Assembly: GCA_002469845.1 (NCBI GenBank)
Contig: DKNZ01000089.1
Span: 987 to 16,506, forward strand
Origin: Cellvibrionales bacterium UBA7375
GTDB lineage: Bacteria > Pseudomonadota > Gammaproteobacteria > Pseudomonadales > Porticoccaceae
Length of the DNA stretch: 15,520 nt
Direction of reading: 5' to 3'
Both the position numbers and the translations under genes were made by a program. Under the pieces are notes generated by a model. That model was not told where the DNA came from, ran no database searches, and was given only the letters and a program-made list of their open reading frames with translations. Positions 7,791-15,520 of this stretch are shown here, one piece after another. Within the stretch, counting starts at the first letter, position 1. The number at the start of each line of letters is the position of its first letter.

Positions 7791-7831
7791 AATATTTTAT
7801 ATAATGTATATTATAATTTACTTTAAATATT
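7791..7831. terminator. AT-only inverted repeat between convergent genes
   Basis: Outer arms AATATTT (7791-7797) and AAATATT (7825-7831) enclose inner arms TATAAT (7800-7805) and ATTATA (7810-7815) around GTAT. It spans the end of the yaiI-family gene and lies between two convergent genes, the usual place for a bidirectional terminator. It has no G-C pairs and no clean T-run, so its strength as a terminator is doubtful. Confidence 0.3.
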
Positions 7832-8270
7832 GACTTAGATAAGAATCCAATGCATTAGCAAAATCCATACGGTCTCTTTGGCTTAATGGCGGCGGTCCGC
7901 CACCCACCTCAACCCCACTTGATCGCATAGAGTCCATAAAGTCGCGCATATTCAATCGAGCGCGAATATTTGATGAGGTATAAAGCTCCCCTCGAGGGTT
8001 GAGTGCCTTACCCTTTTTTTCGATTACTTCGGCCGCCAGTGGAATATCTGCAGTAATCACCAAATCATCTTTTTCCACCAAGCTCACAATATGATCATCT
8101 GCCACATCAAAGCCTGCACTCACGCAAATAGAGCGCACCGTTGGAATTCTCGGTGTGCTGAGGGGCTGGTTGGCCACCAAAATAACCTCGATACCGGTGC
8201 GTTGTGAAACGCGATAGAGAATATCTTTAATCACAACCGGACAGGCATCGGCATCGACATAAATTTTCAA
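7818..8270 (-). CDS. yaiI: YaiI/YqxD family protein (DUF188, PIN-like)
   Basis: With the TTG start at 8270 the product has 150 residues and opens [11 protein letters not shown], matching the E. coli YaiI opening MTIWVDADACP. Conserved blocks follow: [71 protein letters not shown] and the [12 protein letters not shown] motif. The acidic DADACP and ADIPLA segments suggest a PIN-like nuclease fold, but no activity is established. An ATG eight codons upstream (8294) is possible but has no Shine-Dalgarno sequence; AGGA (8283-8280) lies nine bases before the TTG, inside the extra codons. The gene is single, convergent with the glutaredoxin-like gene and divergent from thrS. Confidence 0.92.
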   Translation of the reverse strand: MKIYVDADACPVVIKDILYRVSQRTGIEVILVANQPLSTPRIPTVRSICVSAGFDVADDHIVSLVEKDDLVITADIPLAAEVIEKKGKALNPRGELYTSSNIRARLNMRDFMDSMRSSGVEVGGGPPPLSQRDRMDFANALDSYLSQYLK

Positions 8271-8342
8271 AGGTTTTGTTCCTAAACAGAGCATTTTGAA
8301 TATTGTAACGGATATTTACCTAAAAACAGCTAAAACAAGTAC

Positions 8343-8370
8343 TTGAAAACCCTGCAATAGAGGGTAAAAT
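8343..8370 (+). promoter_or_regulatory. thrS promoter with an inverted repeat in the spacer
   Basis: TTGAAA (8343-8348) and TAAAAT (8365-8370) are 16 bases apart, a good sigma70-type match (4 of 6 and 5 of 6). The spacer holds ACCCT (8349-8353) and AGGGT (8361-8365), perfect inverted arms 7 bases apart. Transcription would begin near 8377, leaving a leader of about 60 bases before thrS. I looked in that leader for the anticodon-arm mimic known from the E. coli thrS operator and did not find a convincing one. Confidence 0.6.
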
Positions 8371-8438
8371 GCCGCCCCTAACAATAATTTAATATCAAGT
8401 GACCTCTAGTATGGGCCACCACTGAAAAGGAACAAGCT

Positions 8439-10370
8439 ATGCCTGTTATTACTCTCCCTGATGGATCTCAGCGCGAATTTGATTCTGCAGTCTCTGTTTA
8501 TGATATAGCCGCCGATATTGGCCCCGGTCTTGCCAAGGCGACTATTGCCGGCGAAGTTGATGGTAATTTAGTTGATGCCTGCGACCTTATTAATGACGAT
8601 GCCAGTATCAGAATTATCACTGATAGAGATAGCGAAGGCGTTGAAATTATTCGTCATTCCTGTGCTCATTTGCTAGGTCATGCTGTTAAGCAACTGTACC
8701 CCACGGCGAAAATGGTTATTGGGCCTGTGATTGAAAACGGCTTTTATTACGATATCGCTTATGAGCGCGCGTTTACTCCTGACGATTTAACTGCCATTGA
8801 AGAACGCATGCAAAAGCTTATCGCAACTGATTATGATGTGATCAAAAAAGTCACGGCTCGTCAGGAGGTTATAGAAACCTTTGAGGCAAGGAGCGAAGAC
8901 TACAAGCTGCAGTTAATTGCTGATATGCCCGATGAGCAAACTATGGGGCTGTATTATCACCAAGAATATATTGATATGTGTCGTGGTCCTCATGTGCCTA
9001 ACACGCGATTTTTAAAGCATATGAAGTTAACCAAGATATCTGGTGCCTACTGGCGTGGTGATGCTCAAAACGAGCAATTACAACGTATTTATGGCACTGC
9101 ATGGGCCAACAAAAAAGAATTAAAGGCCTTCGTCAACCGTATGGCAGAAGCAGAAAAGCGTGATCACCGAAAAATTGGCAAAAAGCTCGATCTTTTCCAT
9201 ATGCAAGAAGAGGCACCGGGCTCAATTTTTTGGCATCCAAAAGGCTGGGCAATATATAACGGCATTATGGACTATATGCGCCAAAAACAGGTTCAACATG
9301 GCTATACTGAAATTAGAACGCCACAACTTGTGGACTATAGCTTGTGGGAGAAATCGGGTCATGCGGATAAGTTTGGCGACGATATGTTTTCAATTGCCTC
9401 TGAGGACAGACAATACGCAGTTAAACCAATGAATTGTCCCTGCCATATTCAGGTATTTAACCAGGGGCTAAAAAGTTATCGCGAATTACCTTATCGTGTG
9501 ACTGAATTTGGCGCCTGTCATCGCAATGAACCTTCGGGATCTCTGCATGGCATTATGCGGGTTCGTTCCTTTACTCAGGACGATGGCCATATTTTCTGTA
9601 CTGAAGAGCAGATTCAATCGGAAGTATCCAGCTTTATGGATATGCTACATGCTGTTTATGCTGATTTTGGCTTTGAAGAAATTATTTATCGCCTATCGAC
9701 TCGACCTGAAAAGCGGGTAGGTACGGACGAAAGTTGGGATAGAGCGGAAAAGGCCTTAGCTGAGGCATTGGATGCCAAAGATTTACCTTGGCAGGAGTTG
9801 CCCGGTGAGGGTGCATTTTATGGCCCTAAAATAGAATTCTCTCTAAAAGACTGTATTGGTCGTGTATGGCAGATGGGAACTATTCAGGTGGATTTCTCGA
9901 TGCCAGGTCGCTTGGATGCTGAATATGTAGCCGAAGATGGTAGCCGACAAATACCGGTTATGCTTCACCGAGCTGTGTTGGGTTCTTTTGAGCGATTTAT
10001 AGGTATTTTGATCGAACAGCACGAAGGTGCATTTCCATTTTGGTTGGCACCTCAACAGGCAATTGTGATCAATATTACCGATTCTCAGGCCGATTATGCG
10101 CAAAAAGTCACTCAAACTATGCAAAATAAAGGATTTAGAGTGAATTCGGACTTGAGAAACGAGAAGATCGGCTTTAAAATTCGCGGTCATTCTATGCAAC
10201 GGGTTCCATATCTTCTTGTTGTAGGTGATAAAGAAATTGAAAATGGCACTGTAGCAGTGCGAACACGCGATGGAAAAGACTTGGGAAGTATGGCAGTTGA
10301 AGACATTATAGCGCTCTTCCAAAGCGATACCGAAAAATTCAGTCGTGAACTTGAAACGAATACGGAGTAA
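8439..10370 (+). CDS. thrS: Threonyl-tRNA synthetase
   Basis: Class II synthetase that charges tRNA-Thr and edits mischarged Ser-tRNA-Thr in the cytosol. The 643 residues match the E. coli length (642). Order: TGS domain (1-61), editing domain with zinc-type site H73, H77, C181 and H185 ([10 protein letters not shown] and [11 protein letters not shown]), catalytic core with motif 2 ([11 protein letters not shown], about 357-367), the catalytic zinc ligands C333, H384 and H510, motif 3 around [11 protein letters not shown] (510-520), and an anticodon-binding domain from about 535. All key residues are intact. The ATG has AAGGA seven bases upstream. It has its own promoter, and its final codons contain the ribosome-binding site of infC, 5 bases separating the two genes, so thrS and infC are surely cotranscribed and probably translationally linked. 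Confidence 0.98.
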   Translation: MPVITLPDGSQREFDSAVSVYDIAADIGPGLAKATIAGEVDGNLVDACDLINDDASIRIITDRDSEGVEIIRHSCAHLLGHAVKQLYPTAKMVIGPVIENGFYYDIAYERAFTPDDLTAIEERMQKLIATDYDVIKKVTARQEVIETFEARSEDYKLQLIADMPDEQTMGLYYHQEYIDMCRGPHVPNTRFLKHMKLTKISGAYWRGDAQNEQLQRIYGTAWANKKELKAFVNRMAEAEKRDHRKIGKKLDLFHMQEEAPGSIFWHPKGWAIYNGIMDYMRQKQVQHGYTEIRTPQLVDYSLWEKSGHADKFGDDMFSIASEDRQYAVKPMNCPCHIQVFNQGLKSYRELPYRVTEFGACHRNEPSGSLHGIMRVRSFTQDDGHIFCTEEQIQSEVSSFMDMLHAVYADFGFEEIIYRLSTRPEKRVGTDESWDRAEKALAEALDAKDLPWQELPGEGAFYGPKIEFSLKDCIGRVWQMGTIQVDFSMPGRLDAEYVAEDGSRQIPVMLHRAVLGSFERFIGILIEQHEGAFPFWLAPQQAIVINITDSQADYAQKVTQTMQNKGFRVNSDLRNEKIGFKIRGHSMQRVPYLLVVGDKEIENGTVAVRTRDGKDLGSMAVEDIIALFQSDTEKFSRELETNTE

Positions 10371-10378
10371 TACTTATT
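10364..10378 (+). promoter_or_regulatory. Ribosome-binding site and AUU start codon of infC
   Basis: GGAG (10364-10367) overlaps the end of thrS and is eight bases before an ATT codon (10376-10378). There is no ATG between here and the conserved IF3 core; the next candidate, GTG 10460, would remove 28 residues of the N-terminal domain. In E. coli infC also starts at AUU and IF3 represses its own synthesis by rejecting this non-standard start; the same control is inferred here. Confidence 0.85.
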
Positions 10379-10921
10379 AAAAAAGACAGTAAGCGAGCAC
10401 GCCTTAACGAAGATATAACATCCTCAGAGGTTAGGCTAATTGCAGCAGATGGTGCGCAGGTGGGTGTGGTTTCAATTGCAACTGCTCTAGAAATGGCGCA
10501 AAAGGATACATTGGACTTGGTTGAGATTTCACCAGATTCAGAGCCTCCCGTTTGTAAAGTAATGGATTACGGAAAGCATGTCTTTGATATTAAAAAGAAA
10601 GCCGCTCTGCAAAAGAAGAAACAAAAGCAGACGCAGGTTAAAGAAATTAAATTTCGTCCGGGAACTGACGTTGGTGATTACCAGATCAAACTGCGTAATC
10701 TGATTAAGTTTTTGGAGAATGGTGATAAAACTAAAATCACATTGCGTTTTCGCGGTCGTGAAATGGCTCACCAAGAATTGGGTATGGAAATGATGAAGCG
10801 CGTTGAAGCTGATCTTTCTGAACTGGCTCAGGTAGAGCAGTACCCCAAACTAGAAGGACGTCAGATGACTATGGTCATGGCACCTTTTAGTAAAAAAGGT
10901 AGCAAAAAGCTTCAGCAATAG
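10376..10921 (+). CDS. infC: Translation initiation factor IF-3 (AUU start)
   Basis: IF3 binds the 30S subunit, prevents premature 50S joining and proofreads start codon and initiator tRNA. From the ATT start the product has 181 residues (E. coli: 180). The N-domain begins [20 protein letters not shown] and includes [13 protein letters not shown] and [22 protein letters not shown]; a Lys/Gln-rich linker ([20 protein letters not shown]) leads into the C-domain with [39 protein letters not shown] and [11 protein letters not shown]. All signature blocks are present. Beginning the gene at GTG 10460 would delete the first strands of the N-domain, so the ATT start is preferred. It sits between thrS and rpmI in the normal order; autoregulation through the AUU start is expected. 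Confidence 0.96.
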   Translation: MKKDSKRARLNEDITSSEVRLIAADGAQVGVVSIATALEMAQKDTLDLVEISPDSEPPVCKVMDYGKHVFDIKKKAALQKKKQKQTQVKEIKFRPGTDVGDYQIKLRNLIKFLENGDKTKITLRFRGREMAHQELGMEMMKRVEADLSELAQVEQYPKLEGRQMTMVMAPFSKKGSKKLQQ

Positions 10922-10990
10922 CAGTAAGAAACACAGCGCGACCCGCGTTCAGCCAATGTTTTTGGCAGGCTGTCCGGGCGGCTCTTACTG
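10922..10990 (+). ncRNA. Structured mRNA leader before rpmI, candidate L20 autoregulatory site
   Basis: Immediately after the infC stop, CAGTAAGA (10922-10929) pairs perfectly with TCTTACTG (10983-10990). Inside, ACAG/CTGT (10933-10936 with 10970-10973) forms a second stem enclosing two hairpins: CGCG-ACC-CGCG (10937-10947) and GCCAA-TGTTT-TTGGC (10952-10966). The whole thus folds as a multibranched element in the 99-base gap before rpmI. CCCG (10942-10945) could alternatively pair with CGGG (10975-10978), offering a switch. No T-run follows, so it is not a terminator. In E. coli ribosomal protein L20 represses rpmI-rplT by binding structured RNA in and before this region; a matching role here is inference. 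Confidence 0.6.
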
Positions 10991-11020
10991 AACATTAACC
11001 CTAGTATTAGGAGAACCAAA

Positions 11021-11215
11021 ATGCCAAAAGTAAAGACACATAGTGGAGCTGCAAAACGCTTCAAAAAGTCGGCTGCGGGCTACAAGCATAAGCATCAGCA
11101 CAAAACCCATATTCTCACCAAAATGACTACCAAGCGTAAGCGTCAACTGCGTGGCACCAGCATCTTAACTGCTGCTGATAGCCCTCGTGTCGACCGCATG
11201 CTGCGTGGCCTTTAA
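11021..11215 (+). CDS. rpmI: 50S ribosomal protein L35 (bL35)
   Basis: A 64-residue, strongly basic protein, the usual length, starting [20 protein letters not shown] and containing [20 protein letters not shown]; these are the standard bL35 blocks. It is a component of the large ribosomal subunit. The ATG has AGGAG (11009-11013) seven bases upstream. It follows the structured leader and precedes rplT by 26 bases; synthesis of both is expected to be adjusted by L20. Confidence 0.97.
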   Translation: MPKVKTHSGAAKRFKKSAAGYKHKHQHKTHILTKMTTKRKRQLRGTSILTAADSPRVDRMLRGL

Positions 11216-11241
11216 TTAACTAATTTTGGTAGGAGAATAAT

Positions 11242-11610
11242 ATGCCTAGAGTAAAACGTGGTGTTGAAGCCAATCGTCGACACAAAAAGATTTTAAAGCA
11301 AGCTAAAGGTTATTACGGCGCGAGAAGCCGTGTTTACCGTGTAGCTACACAGGCCGTCACTAAAGCCGGCCAATACGCTTATCGCGATCGTCGTGCTAAG
11401 AAACGTACATTCCGTAGACTTTGGATTGCCCGAATAAATGCACAGTCGCGTGTTGAGGGTTTGAGTTATAGCAGACTAATCAACGGCCTAAGCAAAGCTA
11501 AGATTGCTCTCGATCGACGCGTACTTGCTGACCTAGCGGTCTATGATAAGCCTGCTTTTGGTGCGGTAGTTAAGAAAGCAAAGACTGCCCTAGCTAAAGC
11601 TGCTAAGTAA
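11242..11610 (+). CDS. rplT: 50S ribosomal protein L20 (bL20)
   Basis: The 122-residue basic protein is slightly longer than the common 117-118, the excess lying in the Lys/Ala-rich C-terminus ([13 protein letters not shown]). Core blocks: [69 protein letters not shown] and [12 protein letters not shown]20 is essential for early 50S assembly, binding 23S rRNA, and in E. coli also represses its own operon. AGGAG lies close upstream of the ATG (TGGTAGGAGAATAATATG). A strong terminator follows after about 43 bases, marking the likely end of the thrS-infC-rpmI-rplT transcript. Confidence 0.97.
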   Translation: MPRVKRGVEANRRHKKILKQAKGYYGARSRVYRVATQAVTKAGQYAYRDRRAKKRTFRRLWIARINAQSRVEGLSYSRLINGLSKAKIALDRRVLADLAVYDKPAFGAVVKKAKTALAKAAK

Positions 11611-11653
11611 TATCTAACAGCTAATTATTCTTTAAATGGATAATTTTCTGTCT

Positions 11654-11692
11654 AAATAGGGAAGGGGCCAAAGCTCTTTCCCTATTTTTTTT
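11654..11692 (+). terminator. Strong intrinsic terminator after rplT
   Basis: Perfect 10-base arms AAATAGGGAA (11654-11663) and TTCCCTATTT (11678-11687) enclose a 14-base segment that can pair further (GGGG with GCTCT by G-C and G-U pairs). A run of eight T (11685-11692) follows directly. It should end the rplT transcript; as pheS has only a poor promoter candidate downstream, some read-through or attenuation is conceivable. Confidence 0.88.
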
Positions 11693-11694
11693 AC

Positions 11695-11708
11695 AGTTAG
11701 AGCTAACT
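11695..11708 (+). repeat. Inverted repeat upstream of pheS
   Basis: AGTTAG (11695-11700) and CTAACT (11703-11708) are perfect inverted arms separated by two bases, just beyond the terminator. It could be a small operator; nothing else supports this. Confidence 0.3.
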
Positions 11709-11718
11709 AGAAGTAGAA

Positions 11719-11741
11719 TAGACAATGAGTAGGGTAGACAA
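11719..11741 (+). repeat. TAGACAA direct repeat in the pheS upstream region
   Basis: TAGACAA occurs at 11719-11725 and 11735-11741, a 16-base period. Either TAGACA might serve as a -35 element for pheS; the best -10 partner seen (TTAAAT at 11756-11761, 15 bases after the second copy) is poor. No firm promoter can be called between the terminator and pheS. Confidence 0.3.
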
Positions 11742-11763
11742 CTAAGTTAAGCTTTTTAAATAG

Positions 11764-12795
<1,032 letters not shown>

Positions 12796-12807
12796 GTAGA
12801 GGGATCT

Positions 12808-15204
12808 ATGAAATTTAGTGAATCCTGGTTACGTCAATCGGTAAATCCCTCCATCTCAACTGAAGATTTGGTGGCTCAAATCACTATGGCAGGGCTAGAA
12901 GTCGATGCTGCTGAATCTGCATCGCCAGAAATTAGCGGCGTAGTTGTGGGTGAAATCATCTCCATAGAACAACACCCGGATGCCGATAAATTGCACGTTT
13001 GCCAGGTAGCGGGTAATGGTGATTCTAATTTGCAGGTGGTTTGTGGAGCTGCCAACGCAAGGGTGGGCATTAAAGTGCCATTTGCCACTTTGGGCGCCAA
13101 GCTGCCCGAAGGCTTTAAGATTAAAAAAGCTAAATTGCGGGGTGTTGAATCACTAGGAATGCTATGTGGTCAAACCGAACTCGCCTTGGGCGATGACGAC
13201 TCTGGCCTATGGGAACTCCCTTTAGATGCAAGTGTAGGGCAAGATTTGCTTGAATATCTTGATTTAAACGACAATATTATCGAAGTAGACCTAACGCCTA
13301 ACCGCGCCGATTGCTTAAGTATTCGCGGTCTGGCGCGTGAAGTGGGTGTACTTAATTGTGAGCCGGTTAAACAACTACAAATTGATGCGGTTTCAGCAAC
13401 AATTAAAGATGCCCTAAAAGTATCTATTGAAGCGCCGCAAGCCTGTGGTCGCTACGCTGGACGAATTGTCCGCGGTGTGGATTTAACCCGCCCAACGCCA
13501 TTATGGATGCAAGAGCGTTTGCGTCGCAGTGGTATCAGAACCCTAGGCCCTGCAGTCGATGTCACCAACTATGTGTTGCTAGAATTAGGTCAGCCTATGC
13601 ATGCCTTTGATCTGGCTAAACTAGATGGCGATATTGTGGTGCGTATGGGGCAGAGCGAATCCCTCGAGTTATTAGATGACAGTAAGGTTAAGGTCGCTAA
13701 AGATACCCTTGTAATAGCCGATCAGTCACATTCTTTAGCTATGGCCGGTATTATGGGCGGCGCTAGCTCAGCCGTATCTGATAGCACCACTGATATATTC
13801 TTTGAAAGCGCATGGTTTGATCCTATTGCTATAGCCGGTAAAGCAAGAAATTACGGCAAGCATACAGATTCGTCTCATCGCTTCGAGCGCGGTGTCGATT
13901 CTGACCTACAGATACAGGCGTTAGAGCGTGCCACGGGGCTTATGCTAGACATATGTGGAGGCGATGCAGGGCCTATAACAATAGCTGAAGCTAAAGATTA
14001 TTTACCAAAGCCTGCAAGTATAGAATTGCGCGATCAGCATCTAGCACAGCAGTTGGGTGTAGCTATTGATCCCGCTACCGTCGACGATATGCTAACCCGT
14101 CTTGGTCTAACCCAAGAGCAGCGCGACACTGACAAAGGTGTTTGGCAGTCCCCTAGCTGGCGTTTTGACCTTGCTATTGAGCAAGATTTGGTAGAAGAGA
14201 TCGCCCGAGTCTATGGCTACAATAATCTACCTGTAACAACCCCAGCCATGGCAGTCGACATTACCGCTAGTAAAGAGGCAATAAAGCCCCTTGAGTACTT
14301 CAGAGACCGGCTAGTTTCACTAGGGTATCAAGAGGCCATTACCTACAGCTTTGTTGACCCGCAATTACTTGAAACATTGGACCCAGAGCGTCAGGGTGTA
14401 AAAGTAAGTAATCCAATCTCACAGGATCTTTCTGTGATGCGAACCACTTTGTGGCCAGGCTTGGTCAGTGCCGCAATACATAATTTAAATAGACAGCAAC
14501 CCAGAGTTCGTCTGTTTGAAATTGGGCAGTGCTTTATTCCGTCAGACATTGACTCAGCGGTGGCAGGGTTAGAGCAAAATTTAGCACTTGGCGGTCTTAT
14601 TTGCGGTTCAAGATTACCCGTAGGCTGGGCTACTGATAACAAAGAACAGGTAGATTTTTATGATCTCAAAGGTGATTTAGAGTCTATTCTGGCCGATAAT
14701 AATTGTATTGATAAACTTTCGTTCCATGCGGCGACACATCCTGCATTGCACCCTGGTCAATCAGCACAAGTATCTTCAAATGGCGATCCTGTTGGTTGGA
14801 TAGGGCGATTACATCCAGCCATAGAGTCAAAGTTAGAGGTTGCGAAGCCGCTCTATGTATTCCATGTGGATATAACCAAGATAAACGAATTTGCATCTAT
14901 AAAGGCTAAAGAAGTCAGTAAGTTCCCTGAGGTCCGTCGAGATTTAGCCTTTATGGTAGACGCGACAACACCGGCCCAGTCATTAATTGACGAAGCCAAA
15001 GCCGTGGCAGGTAACTCTCTATCTGAATTAAAGTTATTTGATGTTTATCATGGCAAAGATGTTGAAACTAAAGGAAAAAGTATCGCATTAGGCTTGACCT
15101 TTCAGCACAGTTCGCGCACTCTTACGGATGAAGAGATAAATCAGTCAATAGATAAAGTAGTTAAACGACTTAAATCATCTCTAGGGGCCGAATTAAGAAG
15201 TTAA
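12808..15204 (+). CDS. pheT: Phenylalanyl-tRNA synthetase beta subunit
   Basis: The 798 residues match the E. coli length (795). Order: N-terminal short domain, an OB-fold tRNA-binding domain (about 39-148, VVGEIISIEQHPDADKLHVC and CGQTELALG), the B3/B4 editing domain (about 210-370, with DVTNYVLLELGQPMHAFDL and AGIMGG), the B5 domain (about 400-475, ending ARVYGYNNLP), a degenerate catalytic-like core (EAITYSFVDPQ, NPISQDLSVMRTTLWPGL), and a C-terminal ferredoxin-fold anticodon-binding domain (about 705-797, KFPEVRRDLAFMVD and LKLFDVYHG). The beta subunit holds the tRNA and deacylates Tyr-tRNA-Phe. GAGGGATCT before the ATG gives a strong ribosome-binding site. It is in one operon with pheS, and ihfA follows after 37 bases. 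Confidence 0.98.
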   Translation: MKFSESWLRQSVNPSISTEDLVAQITMAGLEVDAAESASPEISGVVVGEIISIEQHPDADKLHVCQVAGNGDSNLQVVCGAANARVGIKVPFATLGAKLPEGFKIKKAKLRGVESLGMLCGQTELALGDDDSGLWELPLDASVGQDLLEYLDLNDNIIEVDLTPNRADCLSIRGLAREVGVLNCEPVKQLQIDAVSATIKDALKVSIEAPQACGRYAGRIVRGVDLTRPTPLWMQERLRRSGIRTLGPAVDVTNYVLLELGQPMHAFDLAKLDGDIVVRMGQSESLELLDDSKVKVAKDTLVIADQSHSLAMAGIMGGASSAVSDSTTDIFFESAWFDPIAIAGKARNYGKHTDSSHRFERGVDSDLQIQALERATGLMLDICGGDAGPITIAEAKDYLPKPASIELRDQHLAQQLGVAIDPATVDDMLTRLGLTQEQRDTDKGVWQSPSWRFDLAIEQDLVEEIARVYGYNNLPVTTPAMAVDITASKEAIKPLEYFRDRLVSLGYQEAITYSFVDPQLLETLDPERQGVKVSNPISQDLSVMRTTLWPGLVSAAIHNLNRQQPRVRLFEIGQCFIPSDIDSAVAGLEQNLALGGLICGSRLPVGWATDNKEQVDFYDLKGDLESILADNNCIDKLSFHAATHPALHPGQSAQVSSNGDPVGWIGRLHPAIESKLEVAKPLYVFHVDITKINEFASIKAKEVSKFPEVRRDLAFMVDATTPAQSLIDEAKAVAGNSLSELKLFDVYHGKDVETKGKSIALGLTFQHSSRTLTDEEINQSIDKVVKRLKSSLGAELRS

Positions 15205-15241
15205 TTGGGCTAGAATAATTTCGATACACAGGTAATGTTTA

Positions 15242-15520
15242 ATGAGCGCACTTACAAAAGCTGATTTAGCCGAAATGCTATTCGATGAACTCGGCATCAA
15301 TAAACGTGAAGCCAAAGAAGTTGTCGAGATGTTCTATTCCGAAATTATCCATGCACTTGAAAACAATGATCCAGTCAAACTATCTGGCTTTGGTAACTTC
15401 AAGTTGCGAGATAAAAAAAGTCGCCCCGGTAGAAACCCAAAAACCGGTGAAGATGTCGCTATTTCTGCAAGACGCGTTGTAACTTTCAAACCCGGTCAAA
15501 AATTAAAAAATCGGGTAGAA
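15242..15520 (+). CDS. ihfA: Integration host factor alpha subunit (partial, cut by right edge)
   Basis: The frame is open from the ATG at 15242 to the window end, 93 residues without a stop; E. coli IhfA has 99, so only a few C-terminal residues are missing. The sequence starts [20 protein letters not shown], continues [20 protein letters not shown] and holds the DNA-contacting block [33 protein letters not shown] and [13 protein letters not shown]. These features distinguish IhfA from HU and IhfB. With IhfB it forms the heterodimer that bends DNA sharply at specific sites and shapes promoters, origins and recombination complexes. AGGT (15230-15233) lies eight bases upstream. The position after pheT is the common gammaproteobacterial one, and cotranscription is likely. 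Confidence 0.96.
   Translation, partial: MSALTKADLAEMLFDELGINKREAKEVVEMFYSEIIHALENNDPVKLSGFGNFKLRDKKSRPGRNPKTGEDVAISARRVVTFKPGQKLKNRVE

Noticed and set aside
8371..8438. tRNA-Thr-like operator in the thrS leader, as in E. coli
   Set aside because: Only a short AGTG/CACT pairing was seen, with no convincing anticodon-like loop.
9843..10322. A 159-codon open frame on the minus strand opposite thrS
   Set aside because: It is the antisense shadow of a well-conserved synthetase, with no ribosome-binding site and no recognisable protein features.
10922..10990. A tRNA-like gene, since the segment folds into several arms in about 70 bases
   Set aside because: There is no T-loop consensus, no standard D or anticodon arm order, and no CCA or discriminator context; an mRNA leader explains the fold better.
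11636..11659. Seven-codon leader peptide (MDNFLSK) before pheS
   Set aside because: It has a single Phe codon and no Shine-Dalgarno sequence, so it is not a convincing pheM equivalent; kept only as an open question in the findings.

Overview
The window looks like chromosomal core DNA of a fairly AT-rich gammaproteobacterium. The protein sequences (RMF, RlmKL, YaiI, IF3, PheS/PheT, IhfA) resemble their E. coli and Pseudomonas counterparts, and the order thrS-infC-rpmI-rplT-pheS-pheT-ihfA is the classic gammaproteobacterial one. A marine lineage of the Cellvibrionales/SAR92 type is my guess from composition and gene mix; it is not demonstrated. No mobile element, CRISPR array, tRNA or rRNA gene was found, and no gap between genes reaches 300 bases.

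Left part (1-4811, minus strand): a tightly packed 'Bat' or MoxR-VWA operon read right to left: moxR AAA+ ATPase, DUF58 protein, DUF4381 membrane protein, BatA-like VWA protein, and a BatB-like VWA protein with a TPR tail that runs off the left edge. Genes overlap by 1 or 8 bases or lie within about 31 bases of each other. The likely logic is an ATPase acting as chaperone for membrane-anchored, metal-binding VWA proteins facing the periplasm; the substrate is unknown.

Middle (4897-8294): rmf (ribosome hibernation factor, minus) is divergent from rlmKL (dual 23S rRNA methyltransferase, plus). rlmKL is followed 5 bases later by a small glutaredoxin-like gene, which converges on a yaiI-family gene (minus). 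An AT-only inverted repeat lies between the convergent genes.

Right part (8343-15520, plus strand): a translation block. thrS has a good sigma70-type promoter. infC begins at an AUU codon, the start on which IF3 autoregulation depends in E. coli. The infC-rpmI gap holds a well-formed multibranched RNA structure, a good candidate for L20 feedback control. A strong intrinsic terminator follows rplT, so pheS-pheT-ihfA either depends on read-through or has its own promoter. ihfA is cut by the right edge a few codons before its expected end.

Several genes here appear to start at non-ATG codons (moxR TTG, DUF4381 GTG, rlmKL GTG, yaiI TTG, infC ATT); the starts below are chosen from Shine-Dalgarno position and family N-termini. 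I see no clearly new biological system. The most worthwhile leads are the RNA structure before rpmI, the imperfect metal site in the DUF58 protein, the control region between rplT and pheS, and the extended RMF.
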